The notes under the pieces: model-generated
The model's input: only the letters and a program-made list of their open reading frames with translations
The model's database searches: none
What the model was told of the DNA's origin: nothing
Program-made: the position numbers and the translations under genes
Part shown: one piece after another, positions 54,925 to 63,174 of the stretch
Position numbering within the stretch: position 1 is the first letter of the stretch
How the letters are laid out: each line of letters starts with the position of its first letter
From: Burkholderia latens
Lineage (GTDB): Bacteria; Pseudomonadota; Gammaproteobacteria; Burkholderiales; Burkholderiaceae
Assembly: GCF_001718795.1 (NCBI RefSeq)
Contig: NZ_CP013438.1
Location: forward strand, 496,001 to 560,000
Reading direction: 5' to 3'
Length of the DNA stretch: 64,000 nt

Positions 54925-55884
54925 ATGAAAATTTCCGTGCTCGTTCCGACCTACCGGCGGCCCGCCGACCTCGCGCGGTGCCTGCTCGCGCTGCAGCGTC
55001 AGCAGCGGCTGCCCGACGAGGTGATCGTCGTCGCGCGCCCGGAGGACGATGCCACGCACGAGCGCCTCGCCGATCCGTCGGTCGGCGGCGCGCTGCCGCT
55101 GCGGATCGTGCCGGTTGACGTGCCGGGGCAGGTCGCCGCGCTGAACAAGGGGCTCGATTCCGCGAACGGCGACATCGTCGCGATCACCGACGACGACGCG
55201 GCGCCGCGCGCCGACTGGCTCGCCCGCATCGAAGCCGTATTCCTGGCCGATCCGCGCGTCGGCGCGGTCGGCGGCCGCGACTGGGTGCACGAGAAAGGCC
55301 GCGTGCTCGACGAGTCGCGCGAGCTCGTGGGCCAGCTCACGCTGTCCGGCAAGATCGTCGGCAACCATCACCTCGGCGTCGGCGGCGTGCGCGAAGTCGA
55401 CATGCTCAAAGGCGCGAACATGAGCTACCGGCGCACGGCGATCGAGCGGCTGCGTTTCGATACGCGGTTGCGCGGCGCGGGCGCGCAGGTGCACAACGAC
55501 ATGGCGTTCAGCATGCGCGTGCAGCGCGACGGCTGGAAGCTCGTCTACGACCCGGCGATCGCGGTCGATCATTACCCGGCCGAGCGGTTCGACGACGACC
55601 GGCGCGATGCGGCGTCGCTCAATGCGATCAGCAACGGCGCGTACAACCTGCATTTGATCCTGCGCGAGCATTTGCCGCCGGTGCGGCGCGAGATCGCGTG
55701 GTGGTGGTGGACGCTGGTCGGCACGCGCGTCTATCCCGGTCTCGCGCATGTGCTGCTGTCGCTGCATACGCCCCGGCGCGACCGCGTGCTCGAGCACTGG
55801 CGCGCGGTGCGCCGCGGCGCACGCGATGCGCGCCGCGCGGATCTTGCCCCCCGCCGTGCGGCGATGCCGCCGGTGACGTCTTGA
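54925..55884 (+). CDS. bceG: Glycosyltransferase family 2, BceG
   Basis: 319 residues with the GT-A start KISVLVPTYRRPADLARCLLALQ, the metal-binding ITDDDAAPRADWL and a later GANMSYRRTAIE acceptor-side block. It adds one sugar of the cepacian repeat; the exact linkage is not visible from sequence. ATG 54925 has GGGAG upstream; a TTG at 54859, overlapping the bceF stop, would add 22 residues. Confidence 0.92.
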   Translation: MKISVLVPTYRRPADLARCLLALQRQQRLPDEVIVVARPEDDATHERLADPSVGGALPLRIVPVDVPGQVAALNKGLDSANGDIVAITDDDAAPRADWLARIEAVFLADPRVGAVGGRDWVHEKGRVLDESRELVGQLTLSGKIVGNHHLGVGGVREVDMLKGANMSYRRTAIERLRFDTRLRGAGAQVHNDMAFSMRVQRDGWKLVYDPAIAVDHYPAERFDDDRRDAASLNAISNGAYNLHLILREHLPPVRREIAWWWWTLVGTRVYPGLAHVLLSLHTPRRDRVLEHWRAVRRGARDARRADLAPRRAAMPPVTS

Positions 55885-56017
55885 ACGGGTCGCGCGCGAT
55901 GCGCACGGCCAACCCTGGAGGGCTCGACATGAAACAACCCCGACGTTCGCCTGGCGGCGCGCAGTCCCGCCATCTTCCGGAAGCTGCGGCATATCCGACG
56001 GTCCGGCGGAGGCTGAC

Positions 56018-57154
56018 ATGACTTCCACGAAGGTTCACGTCCATCTGTTCTATGGCGCCGATCCGCGTACCTATCGCAAAGGGGAGAACATCGGCTGCCT
56101 GTACGGCTATCACCATGCCGAATCCGACGAATTCCGGCTGACCTATTCGGAGGATCGTCGCGAGAGCCGCGTCGCGAGCGTCGCGCGCCGTGCGCTGAAG
56201 GCTGCACTCGGCTTCGACGTCGTGCATGCATGGCGCAATCGCACCGCGCTCTTGAACACTGACGTGATCTGGACGCACACCGAGCAGGAGCACCTCGCCG
56301 CCGCGCTGATCCTGAAGCTCGCCGGCGCGCAGGGCAAGCGCCCCCTCCTGCTCGCGCAGAGCGTGTGGCTGTTCGACAAGTGGAACGGTTTCGGCGGCCC
56401 GCGCCGCTGGCTGTACCGCAAGCTGCTCACGCGCGCCGACGCGCTGACGACGCTCGCTCGCGACAACGCCGAGCTGTGCCGCCGCTACCTCGGGCGCGAA
56501 GCGGAGTTCGTCTATTACGGACTGAACACGCAGGATTTCCCGCCGGTCGAGCCGCAGCAGTGGCAGCCGCACCGGCCGCTGCGAATCGCCGCGATCGGCA
56601 ACGACCGCGACCGCGACTGGCGCACGTTCCTCGCCGCGTTCGGCGGCGACGAACGCTACGACGTCCGGTTGGCGACGCGGCGCCGCGTGCCGCGCGAGTG
56701 GCACGCGCCGAACGTGAAGATCGGTTCGGCATCGGGCCTCGCGAAGCAGCATGAACTGTATGCATGGGCCGACGTGATCGTCGTGCCGCTGCGGCCAAAC
56801 TTCCATGCGTCGGGGATCACCGTGATGCTCGAGGCGGCGGCGGTGGGCAAGCCGATGATCGTGTCCGACGTCGGCGGGCTCAGCGACTACTTCCCGCACG
56901 ACACGGCGGCGTACGTGCCTGCGTTCGATGTCCAGGCGATGCGCGATGCCGCCGATCGCTTCGCGGCCGATCCGGTCGCGGCGCTCGCATGCGCGCGCGC
57001 GGCGGCGGCCTGCCTGCGCGAGCGCGACCTGACCACGCAGGCGTTTGCCGAGCAGCACGTGCGAATTACGCGCGACATGCTGCGCCGGCGCCGCACGCCG
57101 GCGGCCGCGGGCCTCGCGATGCCGCTCGCGGATTCGGGCGCGTCGTCGCGGTGA
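56018..57154 (+). CDS. bceH: Glycosyltransferase family 4-like, BceH
   Basis: 378 residues of GT-B type: HLFYGADPRTYRKGENIGCLYGYH is interrupted by loops; the C-terminal domain has LRIAAIGNDRDRDWRTFL and FHASGITVMLEAAAVGKP with the EX7E-like site. Separated from bceG by 133 bp of non-coding DNA with no evident signal. Role: one transfer step in the cepacian repeat. Confidence 0.88.
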   Translation: MTSTKVHVHLFYGADPRTYRKGENIGCLYGYHHAESDEFRLTYSEDRRESRVASVARRALKAALGFDVVHAWRNRTALLNTDVIWTHTEQEHLAAALILKLAGAQGKRPLLLAQSVWLFDKWNGFGGPRRWLYRKLLTRADALTTLARDNAELCRRYLGREAEFVYYGLNTQDFPPVEPQQWQPHRPLRIAAIGNDRDRDWRTFLAAFGGDERYDVRLATRRRVPREWHAPNVKIGSASGLAKQHELYAWADVIVVPLRPNFHASGITVMLEAAAVGKPMIVSDVGGLSDYFPHDTAAYVPAFDVQAMRDAADRFAADPVAALACARAAAACLRERDLTTQAFAEQHVRITRDMLRRRRTPAAAGLAMPLADSGASSR

Positions 57155-57164
57155 GTGAGGATCG

Positions 57165-58631
57165 ATGAGTACGATTGCCGCAGAAAGTGCACCGTCGCGC
57201 AAGCGCAGCCGGTTCGCGGATCCGAAGCACTGGGCCGGGCAGGCCGGGCTGTGGACGTTCACCGCCGCGCTGATTGCCATTCACCAGGGCAAGGTGCTGA
57301 CGCTCGCGTTTCCGGTGCTGGCCATCGCGGTCGGCATCTGGCTGTATTTCAAGAGCCCCGCGCGCTACGTCGGCTTCATGTGGTGGGTGTGGTTCCTGAG
57401 CCCGGAGGTGCGGCGTCTCGCCGACTGGTCGAAGGGCGCGTTCACGCCGACGAGCCTGATCCAGGTCGCGCCGCTCGCGGTGACGATGATCGCCGGGTTC
57501 GGGCTGCTGCGGCACTACCGCGTGCTCGCGCAGCGGCGCGGCATTCCGGTGCTGCTGATCCTGTTCGGGCTCGTGTATGCGTATCTCGTCGGGATCGTGT
57601 CGAGCGGCGTGATGGCCGCGACTTACGACCTCGCGAACTGGCTGTACCCGATTCTGATCGGCTTTCACATCATGGTGAACGCGCGCGACTACCCCGAGTA
57701 TCGCGACGTGCTGCTGTCCACGTTCATGTGGGGCATGCTGGTGATGGGTCTGTACGGCGTCGTGCAGTACTTCGTGATGCCGCAGTGGGACGTGCTGTGG
57801 ATGGTCGGCTCGCAGATGGGTTCGCAGGGCGAGCCGGTGCCCTACGGCGTGCGGGTGTTCAGCACGATGAACTCGTCCGGGCCGTTCGCGTTCGCGATGA
57901 TGGGCGCGCTGGTGTTCGTGCTGGTCGCGCCGCAGAAGATCCGCTGGTTCGCGGGCGCCGCCGGTTTCGTGTCCTTCGCGCTGTGTCTCGTGCGCTCGAC
58001 GTGGGGCGGCTGGGTGATCGCGCTCGCGATCCAGCTCGTGCAGTCGAGCAACCGCGTGCGGATGCGGATCCTGATCAGCGGTGTCGTGCTCGTCGGCCTG
58101 TGCGTGCCGCTGTTGACCGTCGGCCCGGTAGCCGACCGGCTCGGCCAGCGTCTGCAGTCGATCGCGAACCTGAAGGACGACCGCAGCTACGACGACCGCA
58201 ACAAGTTCTATGCAACCTTTGCGCAGACGGCGTTCACCGACGTCGCCGGCGAGGGGATGGGCGCGACCGGCGCGTCGACGAAGCTGTCGAGCGACAGTGG
58301 CGAGCTCGGCAAGTACGGCAGCTTCGACAGCGGCGTGATGAACGTGCCGTTCGTGCTCGGCTGGCCCGGCACGCTGCTGTATCTCGCGGGCGTCGTGATG
58401 CTGTTCGGTCGCACGGTGCGCGCGGCGTTCAAGCTGCGCAACGACAAGTTCGTCGGCGCATGCCTGAGCCTGTGCCTGTCGACGTTCGCGATGCTCGTGT
58501 TCACGAACTCGCTGATCGGCACGGGCGGTCTGCTGATGTTCACTGCCATTTTTTCCATACTATCCGCGGCGCACTGGCAGAAGGCGCAGCGCCTGCCGGC
58601 CGCCGCGCGTTCACGGGGAGGCGACCATTGA
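57165..58631 (+). CDS. bceI: Cepacian polymerase BceI (Wzy-like)
   Basis: 488 residues with about eleven membrane helices and a long polar loop (about residues 330-385) characteristic of polymerases. It is the only polytopic protein between the glycosyltransferase genes. It joins repeat units in the periplasm. GAGG lies ahead of ATG 57165. The stop overlaps the next start (TTGA). Confidence 0.88.
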   Translation: MSTIAAESAPSRKRSRFADPKHWAGQAGLWTFTAALIAIHQGKVLTLAFPVLAIAVGIWLYFKSPARYVGFMWWVWFLSPEVRRLADWSKGAFTPTSLIQVAPLAVTMIAGFGLLRHYRVLAQRRGIPVLLILFGLVYAYLVGIVSSGVMAATYDLANWLYPILIGFHIMVNARDYPEYRDVLLSTFMWGMLVMGLYGVVQYFVMPQWDVLWMVGSQMGSQGEPVPYGVRVFSTMNSSGPFAFAMMGALVFVLVAPQKIRWFAGAAGFVSFALCLVRSTWGGWVIALAIQLVQSSNRVRMRILISGVVLVGLCVPLLTVGPVADRLGQRLQSIANLKDDRSYDDRNKFYATFAQTAFTDVAGEGMGATGASTKLSSDSGELGKYGSFDSGVMNVPFVLGWPGTLLYLAGVVMLFGRTVRAAFKLRNDKFVGACLSLCLSTFAMLVFTNSLIGTGGLLMFTAIFSILSAAHWQKAQRLPAAARSRGGDH

Positions 58632-59812
58632 GAATCGCGATCGTCACGCACGTCGTGCGTCATAACGACGGGCAGGGCCGCGTCAATTACGAAATCGCGC
58701 GCGCGGCGCTGGCCGAAAACTACGAGGTCACGCTGGTCGCGTCGCACGTCGCGCCCGAGCTGCTGGCCGATCCGCGCGTGCGCTGGGTGCCGGTCAAGGT
58801 CGGCGGCTTCTGGCCGTCGAATCTCGTCAAGCAACAGGTGTTCGCGCTCAAGAGCGCGGCATGGTTGCGTGCGCACCGCGGCGAATACGACGTGCTGCAC
58901 GTAAACGGCTTCATCTCGTGGATCAAGGCCGACGTGAATACCGCGCATTTCGTGCACGGCGGCTGGTTCAAGAGCCCGTACTACCCGTTCGGGCTGACGA
59001 AGGGGCTGTGGTCGGCGTACCAGTACGTCTACACGCGCGTGAACACCGCGCTCGAGCGCTGGGCATACCGGCGCTCGCGCGCGATCACGGCCGTGTCGCA
59101 GAAGGTGGCCGACGAGATCGCCGGCCTCGGCATCGACAGCCGCAAGATCAGCGTGATCTACAACGGCGTCGACGGCAGCGCGTTCGCGCTCGCGCAGGCC
59201 GATCGCGCGGCATTCAAGCTGCCGGCGGACGCGTTCCTGCTGCTGTTCGTCGGCGACTTGCGCACGCCGCGCAAGAACCTCGGCACGGTGCTCGACGCGC
59301 TCACGAAACTGCCGCCCAACGTCCATCTCGCGGTGGCGGGCTATCTGCCGGGCAGCCCGTATCCGGACGAGGCGCGCGCGCTCGGCATCGCTTCGCGCGT
59401 GCATTTCCTCGGGCTCGTGAAAAACATGCCGACGCTGATGCGCTCGGTCGACGCATACGTGTTTCCGTCGCGCTACGAAGCGATGAGCCTGTCGCTGCTC
59501 GAAGCGATGGCAGCCGGGCTGCCGGTCGTCACCGCGCGTACTGCCGGTGGCGCGGAAATCATCACGCGCGAATGCGGGATCGTGCTGGAGGACCCGGACG
59601 ATCCGGCCGCGCTCGCGCAGGCGATCGGCTCGCTCGCGGCGTCGCGCGACACCTGCCGCGCGATGGGCGACGCGGCCCGCGAACTGATGACCCGTTTCGG
59701 CTGGGCCCACATGGGCGCCCAGTACGTCGCGCTTTACCGGCGCATCGGCCAACCCTCGCAGCCGTCCGCGTTCGAGCGGGTCGAGCATGCAGTCACGCAG
59801 GAGCAGTCGTAA
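58628..59812 (+). CDS. bceJ: Glycosyltransferase family 4, BceJ
   Basis: 394 residues of GT-B type: IAIVTHVVRHNDGQGRVNYEIA then FLLLFVGDLRTPRKNLGTVLDAL and SRYEAMSLSLLEAMAAGLP (EX7E). Translation starts at TTG 58628, overlapping the bceI TGA; there is no ATG or GTG nearby that keeps the N-terminal strand, so the rare start is probably real and coupled. Adds a sugar in the cepacian repeat. Confidence 0.92.
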   Translation: MRIAIVTHVVRHNDGQGRVNYEIARAALAENYEVTLVASHVAPELLADPRVRWVPVKVGGFWPSNLVKQQVFALKSAAWLRAHRGEYDVLHVNGFISWIKADVNTAHFVHGGWFKSPYYPFGLTKGLWSAYQYVYTRVNTALERWAYRRSRAITAVSQKVADEIAGLGIDSRKISVIYNGVDGSAFALAQADRAAFKLPADAFLLLFVGDLRTPRKNLGTVLDALTKLPPNVHLAVAGYLPGSPYPDEARALGIASRVHFLGLVKNMPTLMRSVDAYVFPSRYEAMSLSLLEAMAAGLPVVTARTAGGAEIITRECGIVLEDPDDPAALAQAIGSLAASRDTCRAMGDAARELMTRFGWAHMGAQYVALYRRIGQPSQPSAFERVEHAVTQEQS

Positions 59813-60978
59813 TGTCCCTTTCTTCCCGGCCGATCAAATCGTTGCAAATCGGCATGCACTGGTTCCCCGAACGCGCGGGCGGCCTCGACCGGATGTACTA
59901 CTCGCTCGTCGGCGCGCTGCCCGGTGCGGGCGTCGAGGTGCGCGGGCTCGTTGCCGGCTCGCCGAAAGTCGCAGACGACACGGGCGGTGCGATCCAGGGC
60001 TTCGGGCCCGCGTCGCAGCCCCTCGCGCGTCGGATGCTCGCCGCGCGCCGCGCGCTGCGCGATGAAATCCGCAGCGCGCGACCGGACGTGATCTCGTCGC
60101 ACTTCGCGCTGTATACGTTCCCCGGCCTCGACGTGACGCGCGGGATCCCGCAGGTGTCGCACTTCCAGGGCCCGTGGGCCGACGAAAGCCAGGTCGAGGG
60201 CGCCGCATCGCTCGGGCAGCGCGCGAAGCGCTATCTCGAACAGGCCGTCTACACGCGTTCGTCGCGGCTGATCGTGCTGTCGCAGGCGTTCGGCCAGATT
60301 CTGACGAACCGCTACGGCATCGATCCGTCGCGCGTGCGCGTGATTCCCGGCTGCGTCGACACCGCCCAGTTCGACACGCCGCTCACGCCGGCCGAGGCGC
60401 GGCACAAGCTGCAACTGCCGCAGGACCGGCCGATCGTGCTGGCCGTGCGCCGCCTCGTGCGGCGCATGGGCCTCGAGGACCTGGTCGATGCGATCGGCAT
60501 CGTCAAGCGCCGCCATCCGGACGTGCTGCTGCTGATCGCCGGCAAGGGCAAGCTCGCCGAGGAACTTCAGCAGCGCATCGACGCGGCCGGGCTGCAGGAC
60601 AACGTGAAGCTGCTCGGCTTCGTGCCCGATCAGCATCTCGCGGCGCTGTATCGTGCGGCGACGGTCAGCGTCGTGCCGACCGTCGCGCTCGAAGGCTTTG
60701 GCCTCATCACCGTCGAATCGCTCGCGTCCGGCACGCCGGTGCTGGTTACGCCGGTCGGCGGGCTACCGGAGGCCGTCGCCGGGCTGTCCAGCGACCTCGT
60801 GCTGCCGTCGACCGGCGCAGATGCGATCGCCGAAGGGCTCGGTGCGGCGCTGTCGGGCGCGATCGCGCTGCCGGACGAAGCCGCATGCAAGCGCTATGCA
60901 CGCGATCACTTCGACAACGCGGTGATCGCGCGGCGCGTTGCCGGCGTGTACGAGGAGGCGATCCAGGCGGCGGGCTGA
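59812..60978 (+). CDS. bceK: Glycosyltransferase family 4, BceK
   Basis: 388 residues of GT-B type: LQIGMHWFPERAGGLDRMYYSL, VLAVRRLVRRMGLEDLVDAI and EGFGLITVESLASGTP (EX7E). It shares one base with the bceJ stop (TAATG). Last gene of bce-I; no flippase or acetyltransferase gene follows. No clear terminator is seen in the 230 bp before the convergent MFS gene. Confidence 0.92.
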   Translation: MSLSSRPIKSLQIGMHWFPERAGGLDRMYYSLVGALPGAGVEVRGLVAGSPKVADDTGGAIQGFGPASQPLARRMLAARRALRDEIRSARPDVISSHFALYTFPGLDVTRGIPQVSHFQGPWADESQVEGAASLGQRAKRYLEQAVYTRSSRLIVLSQAFGQILTNRYGIDPSRVRVIPGCVDTAQFDTPLTPAEARHKLQLPQDRPIVLAVRRLVRRMGLEDLVDAIGIVKRRHPDVLLLIAGKGKLAEELQQRIDAAGLQDNVKLLGFVPDQHLAALYRAATVSVVPTVALEGFGLITVESLASGTPVLVTPVGGLPEAVAGLSSDLVLPSTGADAIAEGLGAALSGAIALPDEAACKRYARDHFDNAVIARRVAGVYEEAIQAAG

Positions 60979-61208
60979 CAGCGCGCCGCCCGTCATGACG
61001 ACGCTCCGGCCGCGCGCACCTTCGCGTGCGTCCGGGCCGCATGCCGGCCGCCCCAACGCGGGCGCGCCGGCGTTTTGCCGTGCGCGGCCGCACACACCGC
61101 GATTCGCGCGATTCCGTTCGACCGCGCGATCTTCCCGCCGCCGACTACACGGAATGAAAAGGTGGAAAGGCGCCTGGCAACCGCTGCTACCGGTGCATGC
61201 GATCCATG

Positions 61209-62441
61209 TCATGCCCGCCCGCGTGTCGCGGCCCATACGATCAACGCGGCGACGCTGACCGCCGCGCCGAGTCCGCACACGCCGACCCACCCGGCGTGCG
61301 CATACGTCGCCGTCGACACGATCGCACCGAGCCCGCTGCCGGCCGAATAGAACAGCATGTAGCAGCCGACGAGGCGCGCATGCGCGTCGGGTCGCGCGCC
61401 GACGATCATGCTCTGGTTCACGACATGAACGGCCTGGCCGCCGACGTCGAGCAGCACGATACCGACGACCAGCAGCGCGATCGACGTGCCGGCAAACGCG
61501 AGCGGCAGCCACGAAAACGCGAGCAGCGCGAGCGCGGCGCCCGTTGTCGTTTCGCCGAGCCCGCGATCCGCGAGCCGCCCCGCGCGGGCCGCCGCGGCCG
61601 CGCCCAATGCGCCGACCAGCCCGAATGCGCCGATCTGCGTATGCGACATCGAATGCGGCGGCGCGCCAAGCGGCAGCACGAGCGCGCTCCAGAAGATGCT
61701 GAATGCAGCGAACATCAATAGCGCGATCGCACCGCGCACGCGCAGTACACGTTCGGTGCGCAGCAGCGTCGCCATCGAGCGCAGCAGCGCAGCGTAGCCG
61801 ATACGCGCGCGCGGCGCGTTCGCATCGGGCAGCAGCCGTACGAGCGCGACGAGCATCGCGATCGCGAGCGCGCCCGACATCAGATATACCGCGCGCCAGC
61901 CCGCAATATCCGTGACCACGCCCGCGAACGAGCGCGCGGCCAGCAGGCCGATCACGACGCCGCCCTGCGCGGCGCCGACCACGCGACCGCGCTCGCCGGT
62001 AGACGCAAGTGCGGCAGAGCACGCGATCAGGCCTTGCGTCATCGCGGTGCCGAGCAAACCGAGTGCGACCATGCCGGCCAGCAATGCGATGCGCGTCGAC
62101 GAAACCGCCACGCCGATGCATGCGGCAGTCAACAGCAGAAGCTGAATTGCGAGCAGCCGCTTGCGATCGAGCAGGTCGCCGAGCGGCACGACGAACAGCA
62201 GCGCGAGCGCGCAGCCGAGTTGCGTTGCGGTGATGACGCCGCCGACCGCCGCCTGCGATACGCCGAAATCGCGCGCGATCGAATCGAGCAGCGGCTGCGC
62301 GTAGTACACGTTCGCGACGCTCGCCGCGCAGCACACCGCCAAAAGCGCGACGAGCGTCTTGGCGACGCGCGTGACGCCGGCCGGGCCGGCTGCACCCGCT
62401 GTCGCGTTCGGTGCGGCGGCTGTTCGACATGACGATTCCAT
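61209..62441 (-). CDS. MFS transporter (12-helix exporter)
   Basis: 410 residues with about twelve membrane helices and the MFS loop motif LGDLLDRKRLL between helices 2 and 3. The N-terminal YYAQPLLDSIARDFGVSQAAVG segment is typical of the YnfM/sugar-efflux-like branch. The cargo is unknown. It is divergent from the HxlR gene, and an inverted repeat lies between them, so it is probably repressed by that regulator. Confidence 0.9.
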   Translation of the reverse strand: MESSCRTAAAPNATAGAAGPAGVTRVAKTLVALLAVCCAASVANVYYAQPLLDSIARDFGVSQAAVGGVITATQLGCALALLFVVPLGDLLDRKRLLAIQLLLLTAACIGVAVSSTRIALLAGMVALGLLGTAMTQGLIACSAALASTGERGRVVGAAQGGVVIGLLAARSFAGVVTDIAGWRAVYLMSGALAIAMLVALVRLLPDANAPRARIGYAALLRSMATLLRTERVLRVRGAIALLMFAAFSIFWSALVLPLGAPPHSMSHTQIGAFGLVGALGAAAAARAGRLADRGLGETTTGAALALLAFSWLPLAFAGTSIALLVVGIVLLDVGGQAVHVVNQSMIVGARPDAHARLVGCYMLFYSAGSGLGAIVSTATYAHAGWVGVCGLGAAVSVAALIVWAATRGRA

Positions 62442-62466
62442 GGGCTTCCTCGCTCTCGCTGAAGTG

Positions 62467-62518
62467 GTTGCAATTTAAAACTTGTTGGAGTGTAGGAAAA
62501 GCAGTTTTAAAATGCAAC
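62467..62518. promoter_or_regulatory. Inverted repeat operator between MFS and HxlR genes
   Basis: GTTGCAATTTAAAAC (62467-62481) and GTTTTAAAATGCAAC (62504-62518) are inverted copies that match at 14 of 15 positions, with a 22-bp spacer. The AT-rich arms stand out in GC-rich DNA and lie where both divergent promoters should be. Likely the HxlR binding site. Confidence 0.75.
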
Positions 62519-62598
62519 TTGGTGTGGCGGGCAACGGACCCGCGCACGAATGCGCCGAACGCCGTGCGAACGCGGCCGGCGCGACAGCGGAGAAAAGG

Positions 62599-63069
62599 AT
62601 GGCCAAACAGAAAAGCCTTGCGGATTCGCCGTGCCCGGTCGCGCGCGCAACCGATATCGTCGGCGATCGCTGGGCATTGTTGATCGTGCGCGACGCGTTC
62701 GACGGCGTGCGCCGGTTCGGCGATTTCCGTGCGAGCCTCGGCGTCGCGAGCAACATCCTGTCGGACCGGCTCAGAATGCTGGTGGACGCGGGCGTGTTCG
62801 AAGTGGTGCCGGCGTCCGACGGCAGCGCGTATCAGGAGTACGCGTTGACGAAGAAGGGTGAAGGGCTGTTTCCGGTGATCGTGATGCTGCGGCAGTGGGG
62901 CGAAGCGAACCTGTTCGAGCGAGGGGAGCCGCATTCGGTGCTGGTCGAACGCAAGACGGGCCGTGCGATCCGCAAGCTCGCGCTGCGGCACGACGATGGC
63001 CGGCCGTTGAAGGCGGCGGAGACGATGGTGCGGAAAGTGGCGGACGGCAACGGCGCGACGCGCGGATAA
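62599..63069 (+). CDS. HxlR-family winged-helix regulator
   Basis: 156 residues: CPVARATDIVGDRWALLIVRDAF is broken by no gap but typical, followed by RRFGDFRASLGVASNILSDRL and YALTKKGEGLFPVI. HxlR proteins sense electrophiles or small aromatics, often through the N-terminal Cys (here in ADSPCPVA). ATG 62599 has GGAGAAAAGG just upstream; an earlier in-frame start (62482) lies inside the operator. Probable repressor of the divergent MFS gene and of itself. Confidence 0.92.
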   Translation: MAKQKSLADSPCPVARATDIVGDRWALLIVRDAFDGVRRFGDFRASLGVASNILSDRLRMLVDAGVFEVVPASDGSAYQEYALTKKGEGLFPVIVMLRQWGEANLFERGEPHSVLVERKTGRAIRKLALRHDDGRPLKAAETMVRKVADGNGATRG

Positions 63070-63174
63070 ACGCGAGGTCATCGGGCGGCGCAAGCGCCGC
63101 GCTGTTTGCGTCGCGGCACCGCACACACCGACGCACCCGCCAACGCACCTGTCCGGGGTGCTCGATCGTTTCTC

